Below, piece after piece: positions 5,427 through 5,534 of a stretch of 5,534 bases of DNA (position 1 is its first letter; each line of letters starts with the position of its first letter). Origin of the DNA: Prevotella sp. (GTDB taxonomy: Bacteria > Bacteroidota > Bacteroidia > Bacteroidales > Dysgonomonadaceae); assembly GCA_031263965.1 (NCBI GenBank), contig JAISES010000359.1, positions 1 through 5,534 on the forward strand, given 5' to 3'. Both the position numbers and the translations under genes were made by a program. The notes under the pieces were generated by a model. It did no database searches and was not told the origin of the DNA. It saw nothing but the letters and a program-made list of their open reading frames with translations.

Positions 5427-5533
5427 AAAGAAACGGATTGCGAATTAATCAATCTAAAATTTAGAGTAAGCAGGGTCTCTAACTCCGGTTTATATTGTTC
5501 TATATTTTCAAAAAAATGGTGAATCGCTTCTCG
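5423..5533 (-). CDS. C-terminal end of an unrecognised gene upstream of the AbiEii-type gene
   Basis: The minus-strand frame is open from the window edge to a TGA at 5425-5423, giving 36 residues (R-E-A-I-H-H-F-F-E-N-I-E-Q-Y-K-P-E-L-E-T-L-L...). They look like a helical protein tail. The stop overlaps the TTG and lies 8 bases before the ATG of the nucleotidyltransferase gene, the tight spacing of a coupled operon. By position it could be the antitoxin (AbiEi-like or another partner), but I recognise no family in the visible tail and do not assign one. Most of the gene is outside the window. A non-coding leader is a less likely alternative. Confidence 0.5.
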   Translation of the reverse strand, partial: REAIHHFFENIEQYKPELETLLTLNFRLINSQSVSF

Positions 5534-5534
5534 A

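Overview
The window looks like chromosomal DNA from a Bacteroidales bacterium (Bacteroides/Parabacteroides/Dysgonomonas type; I cannot fix the genus). The evidence is a SusE/SusF-like protein tail, TTTG / TAnnTTTG promoters with no Shine-Dalgarno sequences, A-rich leaders, and integrases of the Bacteroidetes arm-binding/SAM-like type.

Layout: (1) 1-290, the 3' end of a SusE/SusF-like glycan-binding lipoprotein gene closed by a strong terminator. (2) About 325-765, minus strand, a wrecked IS5-like transposase that keeps only N- and C-terminal pieces. (3) 827-1558, a housekeeping trmD gene with its own promoter directly beside the IS remnant. (4) 1707-1788, a tRNA-Leu(UAG) gene with its own promoter and a downstream terminator. 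(5) 1860-4683, an accessory segment with two related tyrosine-recombinase genes in tandem. The first is cut off before most of its catalytic residues and the second is intact. (6) 4711-5534, minus strand, an AbiEii/AbiGii-type nucleotidyltransferase toxin gene preceded by the tail of another gene, converging on the second integrase.

Reading: the tRNA-Leu gene followed at once by integrase genes is the classic boundary of an integrated element. Positions 1-1788 look like host backbone and the part from about 1860 to the right edge looks like element DNA. The two integrase genes share upstream features: an 11-bp-spaced repeat (TAGCCAA/TTGGCTA at the first, GTTACC at the second), the decamer TTTTGCATAG about 60 bp before the ATG, and an A-rich leader. 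This suggests two related elements, or a duplicated integration module, stacked at one tRNA. The AbiEii-type gene is plausible cargo (phage defence or element maintenance).

The most interesting signals are the perfect 18-bp inverted repeat built from four heptamers at 1905-1956, its diverged counterpart at 3206-3222, and a truncated integrase that keeps its DNA-binding domains but has lost the tyrosine nucleophile. I see no CRISPR array, rRNA or replication origin.
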